From positions 1 to 64,000 of the forward strand of contig CAKVFI010000001.1 of the NCBI GenBank assembly GCA_934746715.1: a DNA stretch of 64,000 bases, written 5' to 3'. The translations under genes and the position numbers were made by a program. The notes under the pieces are model-generated. The model did no database searches and was not told the DNA's origin. It saw only the letters and a program-made list of their open reading frames with translations. Position 1 is the first letter of the stretch. Every line of letters begins with the position of its first letter. This stretch comes from an uncultured Clostridia bacterium. GTDB taxonomy: Bacteria > Bacillota > Clostridia > Christensenellales > UBA1242. This document shows, piece by piece, positions 43,718-52,123 of the stretch.

Positions 43718-44510
43718 TTGATTCCTCATTTAACAGCATTTTAATTTGCTCTATGCTTTTTAATGTTTGTGCTTCGCCATACCCAACCGACAAATTAACT
43801 TTTTTTAATTTGAAGTCCAATTGACTAATGTCTGGTTGAGAAATAACGATTCTAACTTGTGCATAGCGCTTTTTTAACTTTACAACATTTTGAGTTAAAA
43901 TTGTGGATGCATTAAGCACATTTTCTATTGTGTCAAATTTTAAATCTTCCGTTTGGTCGGCATAATTGCCAATAACATCAACCGCCACAATCACAGCGTC
44001 TGGCATAAGATTGAAAGCAACATCTTCTGCCAGATTGTTGCACAGCCCACCATCAACATAACCTTTGCCATCAATTTGTTTAACCTTAAACACTCCGGGG
44101 ATTGAAATGCTTGCGCGAATATTATCACGTAACAAGCCTGTTTTTAAGTGAGTTTCTTTGCCTGTTTTCAATTCGGTAGCAACAGCCACAAATGGAATTT
44201 TGCAGTTTTCTTGTTTAAAATCGCCAAGTTGTTGCATCAAAACTTTGTCAACTTTGCGGGTGTTTAACAAATGTCCGCGAAAAAGCGTGCCAGAAAGCGA
44301 AAAATTGCCCAAACTGTTAAAATCTTGTGCAACTTTAATAAGTTCATCACATGATTTGCCGCTTGCATACATTCCGCCAACCAACGCCCCCATTGAAGTG
44401 CCAACAATAAGATCTGGTTTGATGTTGTTTTGTCCCAAAACCTTTAAAACGCCAATGTGTGCATAGCCCTTTGCTGCACCGCCACTTAAAACCAATGCTA
44501 ATTTTTTCAC
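43674..44510 (-). CDS. Patatin-like phospholipase (YlbK/RssA family)
   Basis: A 278-residue patatin-fold serine hydrolase. The oxyanion motif LSGGAAKGYAHIGVL opens it, the nucleophile elbow is VGTSMGAL (Ser near 38-40), and the catalytic Asp is in YVDGGLCNN. The C-terminus is a lysine-rich tail. Substrate unknown; probably a membrane-lipid acyl ester. It is divergent from ylbJ, so the Bacillus ylbJ-ylbK pair is kept but with one gene inverted. Confidence 0.92.
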   Translation of the reverse strand: MKKLALVLSGGAAKGYAHIGVLKVLGQNNIKPDLIVGTSMGALVGGMYASGKSCDELIKVAQDFNSLGNFSLSGTLFRGHLLNTRKVDKVLMQQLGDFKQENCKIPFVAVATELKTGKETHLKTGLLRDNIRASISIPGVFKVKQIDGKGYVDGGLCNNLAEDVAFNLMPDAVIVAVDVIGNYADQTEDLKFDTIENVLNASTILTQNVVKLKKRYAQVRIVISQPDISQLDFKLKKVNLSVGYGEAQTLKSIEQIKMLLNEESNENIKSTKTKSKKN

Positions 44511-44558
44511 GTTACCCCTTAAAAAACATTTTTTGCAAATGCTTAAAATTTATATTCT

Positions 44559-45620
44559 TTGAATATATTATATATGTTTAAAAATTTAAAAGCAAACAAA
44601 ATGTTAAACAGTTTTTTAACCAAAACAAAAACAAACACAAAAATTGAAAGATTAAAAAGTTTAAATATTTTCAAAAAATTTGCAACTTTCTTGCTGCTCG
44701 TTGTTTGTGTGATTTTGATTTTAAACCCAAAAATTTACGCGGCAAGTTGCCTAAATGCAATTTCTGTTTGGGCTGTTAAAGTTTTGCCTGCACTTTTTCC
44801 ATTTTTTATCTTTTCCAAAATTATTGTTGGCTTGATTGAACCAAAACAAACAAAATTGGACAAACTTTTTGCAAAAATTTATCACACACCTGCCACAAGT
44901 TCTAGTGTGTATCTGTTGTCCATTTTGTCTGGCTATCCAATGGGTGCAAAACTGATTTGCAACATGTTTGAGCGCGGTGTTTACACTCGCGAAGACGCAA
45001 AAAAAATGCTGGCTTTTTGCTCTGTTAGTGGCCCAATGTTTATGATTGGAACGGTTGGTGTTGCCATTTTTGGCTCATTTAAAGGTGGAGTGATTATCCT
45101 TATTGCAAACATTGTTGCAAGCTTGATTAATGGGCTGATTTTTCGTGGCAAAAAAACAGAGTTTGCTGCCCCTCAACTGGAAAAAAAACAGCATGAACAT
45201 TCTTCAATCCTAGCTGACAGTGTTTATGATGCTTTAATTTCAATTTTGCTTGTTGGCTCTTTTATGGTGCTTGCTTTTTTGATTGTTGATATTTTGAAAA
45301 ACACTAAAATTTTGGCATTTGTTGCAAATTTGCTGTGCAAACCTTTTGGTTTTAAACACGAAAGTGTGCAAGCAGTTCTGGCTGGTTTGGTTGAAATAAC
45401 AAGGGGAATTATTGACTTAAATTTGGTTGATTGTTCTCTGCAAATTAAAGTAATTTTGGCATCTGGGCTAATTGGTTTTGGTGGAATTTGCATAATGCTG
45501 CAATCAATCACATTTTTGAAAAAATTAAACATTAAATTTGGCTTTGTTTTGCTTCAAAAATTTGTGCAAGGAGTGCTTGCCTCTATAATTGCCATTCCAT
45601 TATCTTTTTGCGTATTTTAA
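44559..45620 (+). CDS. ylbJ: YlbJ-family membrane protein
   Basis: About 340-353 residues with eight or so membrane helices. The two gate-domain repeats are visible: LFPFFIFSKI, LSGYPMGAKL and SVSGPMFMIGTVG in the first half, and a matching LAGLVEIT and GFGGICIML in the second. In spore formers YlbJ is needed for the spore cortex, but homologues occur widely as nucleoside-recognition/gate-type membrane proteins. The start is uncertain: TTG 44559, ATG 44574 or ATG 44601; none has a clear ribosome site. It is the only rightward gene of this cluster. Confidence 0.85.
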   Translation: MNILYMFKNLKANKMLNSFLTKTKTNTKIERLKSLNIFKKFATFLLLVVCVILILNPKIYAASCLNAISVWAVKVLPALFPFFIFSKIIVGLIEPKQTKLDKLFAKIYHTPATSSSVYLLSILSGYPMGAKLICNMFERGVYTREDAKKMLAFCSVSGPMFMIGTVGVAIFGSFKGGVIILIANIVASLINGLIFRGKKTEFAAPQLEKKQHEHSSILADSVYDALISILLVGSFMVLAFLIVDILKNTKILAFVANLLCKPFGFKHESVQAVLAGLVEITRGIIDLNLVDCSLQIKVILASGLIGFGGICIMLQSITFLKKLNIKFGFVLLQKFVQGVLASIIAIPLSFCVF

Positions 45621-45638
45621 TAATTTTGATTTATTTCG

Positions 45639-45667
45639 TTGACAATATTTTTTTAATTTTTTATCAT
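45639..45667 (+). promoter_or_regulatory. Promoter for a likely leaderless mRNA
   Basis: -35 TTGACA (45639-45644), 17-bp spacer, -10 TATCAT (45662-45667). Seven bases on is 45674, the A of the next ATG; there is no ribosome site. Confidence 0.6.
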
Positions 45668-45673
45668 ATTTAT

Positions 45674-46213
45674 ATGAATTTTAAAAAATTGGAATATTTG
45701 GGCAAAGATGTGCCTACATTAAAAAAGGATTTAAGGTTACGCATAACTTTTGCAGTGCTTTTTATTGTTGCATTTATTTGGCAAATTGTGATGTTGCTCA
45801 CAACCGCAGAATTTTCAACAACCATGCTTGTGGTTTCTGCCATAACAATGATTTTTAGTGTAGTGTTTGGTTTTACATCAATTTTATATGCTATCAAAGA
45901 TTTGAAAATTTTGGACAAAATCAAAATTAGAGGTAAATCAATCAGCAGTGTTAATTTTGTTTTTAACATTGACAAACGAAGTTTTGTTAGGCTTTATAGC
46001 TTAATCACAAGTGTGCTTGCCTTGATTGCCCTACTTTTGCTTGTTTCATGCTTAACTTATTCCATTTTGTCGTTGATTTATTACAACACAATTTCATTTT
46101 ACTTGCCTGCAATTTTGGCATTTGTTGCATGGTGCTTTAACAGTGCATGGCATCTTAAAAATGAGATTTACACATCTCAAAATGTAAACAAGTTTAATAG
46201 CATGTTTTATTAA
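45674..46213 (+). CDS. Four-helix membrane protein, unknown
   Basis: 179 residues with four predicted membrane helices (about 26-45, 52-75, 118-142 and 150-168). No family recognised. ATG 45674 (MNFKKLEYLG) is preferred over the longer open frame from 45608 because that frame runs through the promoter. The N-terminus is basic and cytoplasmic in character. It follows ylbJ by about 50 bases with its own promoter and ends at a bidirectional terminator. Confidence 0.7.
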   Translation: MNFKKLEYLGKDVPTLKKDLRLRITFAVLFIVAFIWQIVMLLTTAEFSTTMLVVSAITMIFSVVFGFTSILYAIKDLKILDKIKIRGKSISSVNFVFNIDKRSFVRLYSLITSVLALIALLLLVSCLTYSILSLIYYNTISFYLPAILAFVAWCFNSAWHLKNEIYTSQNVNKFNSMFY

Positions 46214-46254
46214 AAACTCGTTTAAAAAATTTAAACAAATATTATAAATAAAAT

Positions 46255-46285
46255 AAAAAAAAGCAGTGATAATCACTGCTTTTTT
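46255..46285. terminator. Bidirectional terminator
   Basis: AAAAAAGCAGTGA, loop TAA, TCACTGCTTTTTT between the convergent membrane gene and the DUF4364 gene. Confidence 0.85.
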
Positions 46286-46300
46286 GTTTGATTTTGCTTT

Positions 46301-46837
46301 TTAAACATCAATTATTTTGCTGTAAACATATTCATAAACATTTGCTGCCAACTCCCTCCACCTTTTGCACGCTGTTGTTGCATTGTGGCGAGTGTCTGAT
46401 TTGATTGAAAGTGAAAAAATTGACTCTGTTGTAAGCGGTTCAAGGATTTTAAGGTCGACTGTGTAACTTCCATCTTCGTTTTTATAGCACTTTGCAATAT
46501 ATTCTTGGTTGCGTTTAAATTGAAGTTTGTTTTCGTCCGCAAACTTGTCAATTTGGCTGCGCAAACTTGCAGGAATGCGTGTGTAAAATTGAGCAAGACA
46601 ATCACGGCCAGCAACGGTTATGTTGTAACGGCTTTCATCATTTTCCGTGTTTGGTTTGTAAACAAACTTGGAAGTGATAAGTTGCCCCAACAAATCTTTG
46701 CAATCCATCCAATTAACCCAATTGTTTTGGCTGGAACAAATTTCCAAAATAGAATTTTCTGTTAACGGAATTTCCATTTTATCCAAAACATAAAGTAATA
46801 TTAATTTGTTAATGGTGTTGTCTGGTACAAAATCCAT
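46301..46837 (-). CDS. DUF4364 family protein
   Basis: A 178-residue protein. The N-terminal NKLILLYVLDKMEIPLTENSILEI, a winged-helix-like element, is typical of DUF4364 proteins of Clostridia. They look like small DNA-binding regulators and have no established function. No membrane segment. It has its own promoter (TTGTCT/TATAAT) with a leader of about 60 bases, and is divergent from the next plus-strand gene. Confidence 0.85.
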   Translation of the reverse strand: MDFVPDNTINKLILLYVLDKMEIPLTENSILEICSSQNNWVNWMDCKDLLGQLITSKFVYKPNTENDESRYNITVAGRDCLAQFYTRIPASLRSQIDKFADENKLQFKRNQEYIAKCYKNEDGSYTVDLKILEPLTTESIFSLSIKSDTRHNATTACKRWRELAANVYEYVYSKIIDV

Positions 46838-46904
46838 AAAGTCCTCTTAATAAAAATCAAATTTTTCCACAAAAAAGTTTTTAAGGAAATATCTTTCAGT
46901 TTAG

Positions 46905-46933
46905 ATTATACAATATTCAACATAAAAAGACAA
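46905..46933 (-). promoter_or_regulatory. Promoter of the DUF4364 gene
   Basis: Minus strand: -35 TTGTCT (complement of 46928-46933), 17-bp spacer, -10 TATAAT (complement of 46905-46910). Confidence 0.7.
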
Positions 46934-46957
46934 CTTTTTAAAACCATAATTAATTTG

Positions 46958-47000
46958 TTGCATTGAATATTTTTTTTGTGATATACTTTGATTAATCAAA
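46958..47000 (+). promoter_or_regulatory. Promoter and palindrome before the unknown gene
   Basis: -35 TTGCAT (46958-46963), 18-bp spacer, -10 TATACT (46982-46987). The perfect 14-bp palindrome TTTGATTAATCAAA (46987-47000) covers the expected start site and could be an operator. Confidence 0.5.
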
Positions 47001-47034
47001 ATATAACAAAAATTTGTATTTTGTTGGAGAAAAT

Positions 47035-47742
47035 ATGAGTGAAAATGTTTATGATTTAAACGCTTTAAACACCGCGTGTGATGAATTTGTTGCTGGCAAA
47101 TATATTTTGGCAGACATCAAAATTGCTTCTATTTTGAAAATAATCGATGCAGATGAAAAAGTTAAAAATATTGTTGCTTCAACCTTAAATAGGTTTGATT
47201 TTGTTAGTTGCCTTAAACAAGCAACAACAGAAAATGCAGACGAAACTTACACTTTCACCTTGCCAAAAGATGAAAAGGATATTATTGCCTTTGTTTACAG
47301 TTTGCTTTTCCGCTTTAACAGCAAAGAAATCAGTTTTTATGACTTTTTGAACAAATATTTTAAAACCGACGACGCTTTGGGACAAGAATTTAAAGCTTTT
47401 GCAGACAATATTATTTTGCCATTTAAAGCGGCAATAAATTCTGTCTACGCAAAACGCCACATCATTGTTGATGCAAATGACTATCAAAAAAATTATTACA
47501 ACAAAATCATAACAACCATTCGTTTGATTGTTTCAAACATCGATAGTTTTAAGTTGAAAATGAATGAAAAAGAAGAATTTACTATGCTTTTAAATTCTCT
47601 TTACATTGCCAGTGAACAAGCAGACAAAAAGCTGGTGTTTTCACTTATGATTGCGCTGGACTATTTCTCTCGCTTTAACAAACGCACAAGGAATGCATAT
47701 TATTCTCTTGAAGAGTGTTTCACTCGCGAAAGCAACATGTAG
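47035..47742 (+). CDS. Unknown 235-residue protein
   Basis: Not recognised. Predicted mostly helical, with no signal peptide or membrane helix; charged residues are spread evenly and the tail is FNKRTRNAYYSLEECFTRE. ATG 47035 has TTGGAG six bases before it; the open frame to 47014 includes that ribosome site and is rejected. It forms a two-gene operon with the ASCH gene, six bases apart. Neither gene belongs to the conserved superoperon. Confidence 0.75.
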   Translation: MSENVYDLNALNTACDEFVAGKYILADIKIASILKIIDADEKVKNIVASTLNRFDFVSCLKQATTENADETYTFTLPKDEKDIIAFVYSLLFRFNSKEISFYDFLNKYFKTDDALGQEFKAFADNIILPFKAAINSVYAKRHIIVDANDYQKNYYNKIITTIRLIVSNIDSFKLKMNEKEEFTMLLNSLYIASEQADKKLVFSLMIALDYFSRFNKRTRNAYYSLEECFTRESNM

Positions 47743-47748
47743 GTGAAT

Positions 47749-48093
47749 ATGACACATACAATGAATTTGCAAACAATTTACTTTGAAAAAATTAAAAATG
47801 GCACAAAGATTTTTGAAATTAGGTTAAATGATGAAAAACGCCAAAAAATTAAAATTGGTGATTGTATTATTTTTGCAAACCTAGCCGACAATAGCCAAAC
47901 ATTTGAAGTTGTTGTTGAAGATTTGTTGCACTTTAATTCATTCAAACAAATGGCAAGCAGTTTGCCATTGAAGCAAGTTGGCTTTGATGGTTTGACTGTA
48001 AGCGAAGTTGAAAAAATTTATCATGAGTTCTACTCCACTGAAAATGAAAAACAATATGGTGTGTTGGCAATAAAAGTAAAAACTAATTGCTAA
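47749..48093 (+). CDS. ASCH-domain protein
   Basis: About 114 residues, one ASCH (PUA-like) domain. The signature is clear: FEKIKNGTKIFEIRLNDEKRQKIKIGDCIIFAN, with the conserved G-x-K-x-x-E-x-R-x-x-D-x-K-R pattern. The tail is YGVLAIKV. ASCH domains bind RNA or modified nucleosides, and some are RNases or amidohydrolases for modified cytidine. The start may be ATG 47749 (close AGGTG) or ATG 47761. It is paired with the upstream unknown gene. Confidence 0.85.
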   Translation: MTHTMNLQTIYFEKIKNGTKIFEIRLNDEKRQKIKIGDCIIFANLADNSQTFEVVVEDLLHFNSFKQMASSLPLKQVGFDGLTVSEVEKIYHEFYSTENEKQYGVLAIKVKTNC

Positions 48094-48144
48094 TATTTTT
48101 TTGTTTTAAAATAAAATAAACAATTATTAAATTATGTAATATTA

Positions 48145-48492
48145 TTAATAAATTGAATCAATTTTACTATAATCAATTATTCCATTATTAATTGCATTAT
48201 TTTCTATAAGAAATTCATATTTTTTTAATGTTTTTAAAGCCAATTCTTTTACTTGCACCCCAGTCAAGCCAATTTTATTTGTCGCCAATCTTTTTTCATC
48301 CATTTCAACAACTTTTTGTAACCAAAATAAGTGGTATTTTGTTGTTTGCCAATACAAAGCACATCGGTTAAACTTTCTCCAATTATTATGAGTTCTATCA
48401 ACCAAGTAAAAATATGAAAATGATGTAAACCATGATGCCCCTAATTTTGTTAAATATTCCCCACCATCAAAATTAAAATCATGACTATTCAT
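48145..48492 (-). CDS. Unknown 115-residue partner of the ADP-ribosylglycohydrolase
   Basis: Not recognised. An aromatic-rich N-terminal half (WFTSFSYFYLVDRTHNNW, CALYWQTTKYHLFWLQ) is followed by a basic helical C-terminal half. No signal peptide. ATG 48492 has AAAGGAGAAAG before it; the longer frame is the reverse reading through the glycohydrolase end. It lies two bases after the glycohydrolase stop, so the two are co-translated. An antitoxin, target-binding or ADP-ribosylation-related partner is imaginable, but nothing in the sequence shows it. Confidence 0.7.
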   Translation of the reverse strand: MNSHDFNFDGGEYLTKLGASWFTSFSYFYLVDRTHNNWRKFNRCALYWQTTKYHLFWLQKVVEMDEKRLATNKIGLTGVQVKELALKTLKKYEFLIENNAINNGIIDYSKIDSIY

Positions 48493-48494
48493 AT

Positions 48495-49343
48495 TTAATC
48501 TTTCTCCTTTATTTTTTTTAAAACATCTAAAAATTCGTTTGGCAAAAATTCCAAACCTTTTTTTTCTATTTCTTTTGGTACACCATAATATGCCGCGGCA
48601 ATTCCGCCAGCAATACACGCCATTGTGTCGGCATCACCGCCCATTGAAATTGCTGTTTTTAAGCAGTCCTCATAATTATTTGAAATTAAAAATGCAAAGA
48701 TTGATTGTGGTACTGATTCTTGGCAATTTTCAATATGTTTATAATTTTTTACCAAATTGTCATAACTAAAATCTAATTTATAATAATTATCTTCAACATA
48801 TTTTTTTATATCATCTTTGTTATAACCATTTAATGCTAACCAAATGCAAACTGCTGTGGCTTCTGCCCCTTTTATACCTTCTGGATGATTGTGTGTTACT
48901 TCTGTAACCATTTTTGACAACATTTTAACATCGTCAATGTTTTTTGCAAAATATGGAACAGCACTAATTCTCATTGCACTGCCATTTCCAAAAGAATTGT
49001 ATGGTTCACTGGTTGATTTCATTAACCAACCAATAAATTTTGAGCCATAACCAGCCAAAGGGTATTTTTTACCAAAATACTTCATATTTTTTACTGTCAA
49101 TTCTTTTAAATTTTTATAATTGCCATTTGCTTCCAACAATGCATTGGCGATTGCTATTGTCATTACTGTGTCATCAGTAAAATGGCAAGTTGTTGAATAT
49201 TCATAATATGTTTGATTTTTGTCAAGGCAATTTTCGCCTTTTAGCAATAATTCAAAATCCTTGCTTTTTATTGGTTTAAATTCAAATCTTGAACCTGCAA
49301 TATCTCCAATAATAGAGCCTAAAACACTATTTTTTACCATCAT
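48495..49343 (-). CDS. ADP-ribosylglycohydrolase (ARH/DraG family)
   Basis: A 282-residue enzyme that removes ADP-ribose from proteins, nucleic acids or small molecules. Metal-binding motifs are intact: GSIIGDIAGSRFE at the start, HFTDDTVMT near 53, and GGDADTMACIAGGIAAAYYG near the C-terminus. Length fits the family. AAAAGGATT precedes ATG 49343. Only 41 bases separate it from the ABC permease, so it may be the distal part of that operon. Codon use looks more AT-biased (many AAT, TAT, TTT) than in neighbouring core genes, which hints at transfer. No ADP-ribosyltransferase is seen in the window. Confidence 0.9.
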   Translation of the reverse strand: MMVKNSVLGSIIGDIAGSRFEFKPIKSKDFELLLKGENCLDKNQTYYEYSTTCHFTDDTVMTIAIANALLEANGNYKNLKELTVKNMKYFGKKYPLAGYGSKFIGWLMKSTSEPYNSFGNGSAMRISAVPYFAKNIDDVKMLSKMVTEVTHNHPEGIKGAEATAVCIWLALNGYNKDDIKKYVEDNYYKLDFSYDNLVKNYKHIENCQESVPQSIFAFLISNNYEDCLKTAISMGGDADTMACIAGGIAAAYYGVPKEIEKKGLEFLPNEFLDVLKKIKEKD

Positions 49344-49384
49344 TTGATTAATCCTTTTAAATTGAAATGATTTTTAATTAAATT

Positions 49385-50977
49385 TTAACTGATTTTTTGA
49401 TAAAGTGTGTTGCCGATTGTTGCCAAAAGAGTGTAAATTACAACTGCCGCAACAGCAACAGGAATTGTAAACAAACAAATGTAAAGAGCCAAACTGAATG
49501 TTGCAATTTGGTCAAGTAAGGCAAAGTACAAAATCATTGGGAACAAGCAAATTGCCATGTCAACAAACATTGTAATGAGCAAACTTAAACCTTGTTTTGA
49601 TACTTGAACTTCGTTTGTCCAATTAAGTTTTGGAAAACGCAAATTGATGAGCAACCCCAATCCAGAACACATAAATAGATAAATAAGGCTAAAAACAATT
49701 ATCGTTAAACTTAAAACGAAATCTAGTTTAAACAGCAAGCAAAAGCCAATTTCACCAACAAGCAAACACGGCAAGTTGAGCAATAAATTGAACAAAATTT
49801 TGCTGGTGGCAATGTCCTTAAAACGCACTGGCATGCTTTTTAAGTTTAAAAACTTTGTGCCTTCCATTGAAATTGAAACAGATGTTGTTGGCGCAATGCC
49901 TATGCAAAGCGGAACTGTGAACACTTCCAGTGCAACAAAAATATTGGTTACAATTGGATCATTTACAGGCACAGATTTGTAAATGCCATACATCATAAAC
50001 GAAAGCACAATTGCAAGCAATGCCCCAATGATGCCGTTCATTAGATAAGTTGGGCTCATCACAAAACCGCGCGCTTCCCTGCCTAAAAGCGCATTTATAA
50101 CCGATTTTTGATTGTATGTTATCGGCTTTTGTTTGACTGGTTTTTTTGAAGTGCTCACAAGCAAATTTTTGTTTATACGGTTGTAACCCAACATAACAAT
50201 AGTGATTGTAACTAAAATATATGCTAAACTGACAGCAACAAAAATCAAAAATTGCAAAATTGAACTATCATTCATTGCTATTTGCAAAAAATGAGCAAAC
50301 GGAAACACTATTTTGAACCACAAAGGTGTTTCAACTGAAAACATTGCGGTCATGGTGTCACTGTTTGCAAAATAGATAACAATCGTGATACCAATTGCAA
50401 ACAACACACTTAAAATGCTACGCATAAGCATTTTGTTTTTCATTTTGGAAGATATCGCATTGATTGCCCACGCAAACACACTGCACAACAATTGGCTAAA
50501 CGCTGGAGCAAACAACAAAGCAAGCAAAGCAAACACAACATTTGCCACTGTTATTTTGCAAAAAATGAAGTAAACCACAAATGTTGGAAGCAAAATCATT
50601 GAAGAATAAATTGTTGTGATTAAATACGAACTCAACAGCTTGGAAACAACTATTTCACTTTGTTTGAGTGGCAGACTTGAAAGCATTTCAAAGTCTTTTG
50701 TTTTGTAAAAATAGCCTTGTGTGTCGGTTATTGTAAGCATAACCACCATAAAAGCACTAAAAACACTGCCCACCAAAAGAATGTTTTTGGCAAAACCAAA
50801 CGCGTTCATGCTTTTTGCCATAAGGTACATGTTGTAACCCATTGAAAATGCCATGAGCAAAAACAACAAACCAATGATGAGTGCGGTGGAACTAAATTTT
50901 TTTTTGCCATTTATGTTAAAAGTGCGGCTTAAAGTTTCCTTAATATAGATTTTTGTGAGATTAATCGTGTTTGTCAT
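49385..50977 (-). CDS. ABC transporter permease (ABC-2 type, multi-pass)
   Basis: 530 residues with about 12 membrane helices in two halves, fitting an exporter-type permease. The start ATG 50977 lies within the end of the ATPase gene (17-base overlap) and has GTTGGAAA near it. The upstream open extension to 51046 is the shadow of the ATPase gene. Substrate unknown; in this family lipids, peptides or antibiotics are typical. It is encoded with its ATPase and an AbrB-type regulator. Confidence 0.85.
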   Translation of the reverse strand: MTNTINLTKIYIKETLSRTFNINGKKKFSSTALIIGLLFLLMAFSMGYNMYLMAKSMNAFGFAKNILLVGSVFSAFMVVMLTITDTQGYFYKTKDFEMLSSLPLKQSEIVVSKLLSSYLITTIYSSMILLPTFVVYFIFCKITVANVVFALLALLFAPAFSQLLCSVFAWAINAISSKMKNKMLMRSILSVLFAIGITIVIYFANSDTMTAMFSVETPLWFKIVFPFAHFLQIAMNDSSILQFLIFVAVSLAYILVTITIVMLGYNRINKNLLVSTSKKPVKQKPITYNQKSVINALLGREARGFVMSPTYLMNGIIGALLAIVLSFMMYGIYKSVPVNDPIVTNIFVALEVFTVPLCIGIAPTTSVSISMEGTKFLNLKSMPVRFKDIATSKILFNLLLNLPCLLVGEIGFCLLFKLDFVLSLTIIVFSLIYLFMCSGLGLLINLRFPKLNWTNEVQVSKQGLSLLITMFVDMAICLFPMILYFALLDQIATFSLALYICLFTIPVAVAAVVIYTLLATIGNTLYQKIS

Positions 50978-51677
50978 TTTCCAACTCCAAAAACACATTT
51001 TCAAGGCTTTGCATGCCCTTAACTTCTTCCATTTTGCCAAAAACAATCAATTTGCCTTGTTTGATGATTGCAACTTGATTGCAAATTTTTTCTGCAACAT
51101 CAAGCACGTGTGTGGAATAGAATATCGTTGCACCATTTTGTGCCATTTCCTGCATTATCAACTTCATTTCGTGGCTGCTGATTGGATCAAGCCCAACAAA
51201 AGGTTCATCTAAAAGCAAAAGGCGTGGGCTGTGAATTAGTGCTGAAACAAGTGCCAATTTTTGTTTCATTCCATGACTATAAGATGAAATTTGACTTTGA
51301 AGTGCATCAAAAATGCCAATTCGCTTTGCGTATTGCTCTATCTTTTGCTTGCGTTCGTTTTCGCTCATTTTAAAAATGTTGGCAATAAAATTGAGATATT
51401 CAATGCCGGTTAAATATTCATACAAGTCTGGATTATCTGGCAAATATGCCAAAATGCGTTTTGCTTCCATTGGGTTTTTCTTAACGTCAATGCCATCAAT
51501 TTTAATTTCTCCTTGCTCAAAATTCAAGATTCCCGCAATCGCCTTTAATGTGGTTGTTTTGCCAGCCCCATTATGCCCAATAAAAGCACATATTTGCCCA
51601 TTTTGCACGGTCAAACTTAAATCGTCAACAGCCACCTTTTCGCCATATTTTTTGGTTAAATTTTTGATTTCCAACAT
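50961..51677 (-). CDS. ABC transporter ATP-binding protein
   Basis: A 238-residue ATPase. Walker A GHNGAGKTTT near 34-43, Q-loop, signature YSHGMKQKLAL, Walker B LLLLDEPFVGLDP, and switch His in YSTHVL. A DrrA/CcmA-like exporter type. It directly follows the AbrB gene start-to-stop (51677/51678) and pairs with the downstream permease. Confidence 0.95.
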   Translation of the reverse strand: MLEIKNLTKKYGEKVAVDDLSLTVQNGQICAFIGHNGAGKTTTLKAIAGILNFEQGEIKIDGIDVKKNPMEAKRILAYLPDNPDLYEYLTGIEYLNFIANIFKMSENERKQKIEQYAKRIGIFDALQSQISSYSHGMKQKLALVSALIHSPRLLLLDEPFVGLDPISSHEMKLIMQEMAQNGATIFYSTHVLDVAEKICNQVAIIKQGKLIVFGKMEEVKGMQSLENVFLELENDKHD

Positions 51678-51899
51678 TTATTCCTCCTTGTTTGCTTTAA
51701 AAATTGCTTCGGCAAACTTTAAATAATCATCATATTTTGCAATGGCAATGCCTTTTGACTTATCGCCAAGCAACAAAAGCGTGTCGCCTTCCTTAATATT
51801 AAATTCTTCGCGTGCCTGTTTTGGAATAACAATCTGTCCCTTTTCACTCACTTTTACAGTCCACAAAAACTTGTCTTGCTCTTTCTTTTTTGCTGTCAT
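51678..51899 (-). CDS. AbrB/SpoVT-type transcription regulator
   Basis: A 73-residue swapped-hairpin DNA-binding protein: WTVKVSEKGQIVIPKQAREEFNIKEGDTLLLLGD is the AbrB signature. It heads the operon with an ABC exporter, so it most likely controls its own transporter. Two GTGGAA repeats in the promoter are candidate binding sites. AAGGAGAATGT precedes the ATG. Confidence 0.92.
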   Translation of the reverse strand: MTAKKKEQDKFLWTVKVSEKGQIVIPKQAREEFNIKEGDTLLLLGDKSKGIAIAKYDDYLKFAEAIFKANKEE

Positions 51900-51921
51900 A
51901 CATTCTCCTTACATTTTACAC

Positions 51922-51955
51922 TTCCACTCTACCGCAATATTCCACTTCAAGTCAA
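51922..51955 (-). promoter_or_regulatory. AbrB operon promoter with repeated GTGGAA
   Basis: Minus strand: -35 TTGACT (complement of 51950-51955), 18-bp spacer, -10 TAGAGT (complement of 51926-51931). GTGGAA occurs twice (complements of 51922-51927 and 51940-51945), 18 bp apart, flanking or overlapping the -10. Confidence 0.5.
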
Positions 51956-52072
51956 GAAAACCAGCCAAAAAGTAAATTTTTTCTTACTTTTCTAACAATT
52001 TTGCAAAATTATTTAGTTAAATTGATATAAATTAATAAAAATTATAAATTTTAAAAACTTTAACAAAAAGTG

Positions 52073-52101
52073 TTGCATTTTTTTATTTTTTCATATATAC
52101 T
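52073..52101 (+). promoter_or_regulatory. tRNA promoter
   Basis: -35 TTGCAT (52073-52078), 17-bp spacer, -10 TATACT (52096-52101); start about 16 bases before mature tRNA-Cys. Confidence 0.7.
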
Positions 52102-52123
52102 AATAGAGTTTTAAGCACAATAT

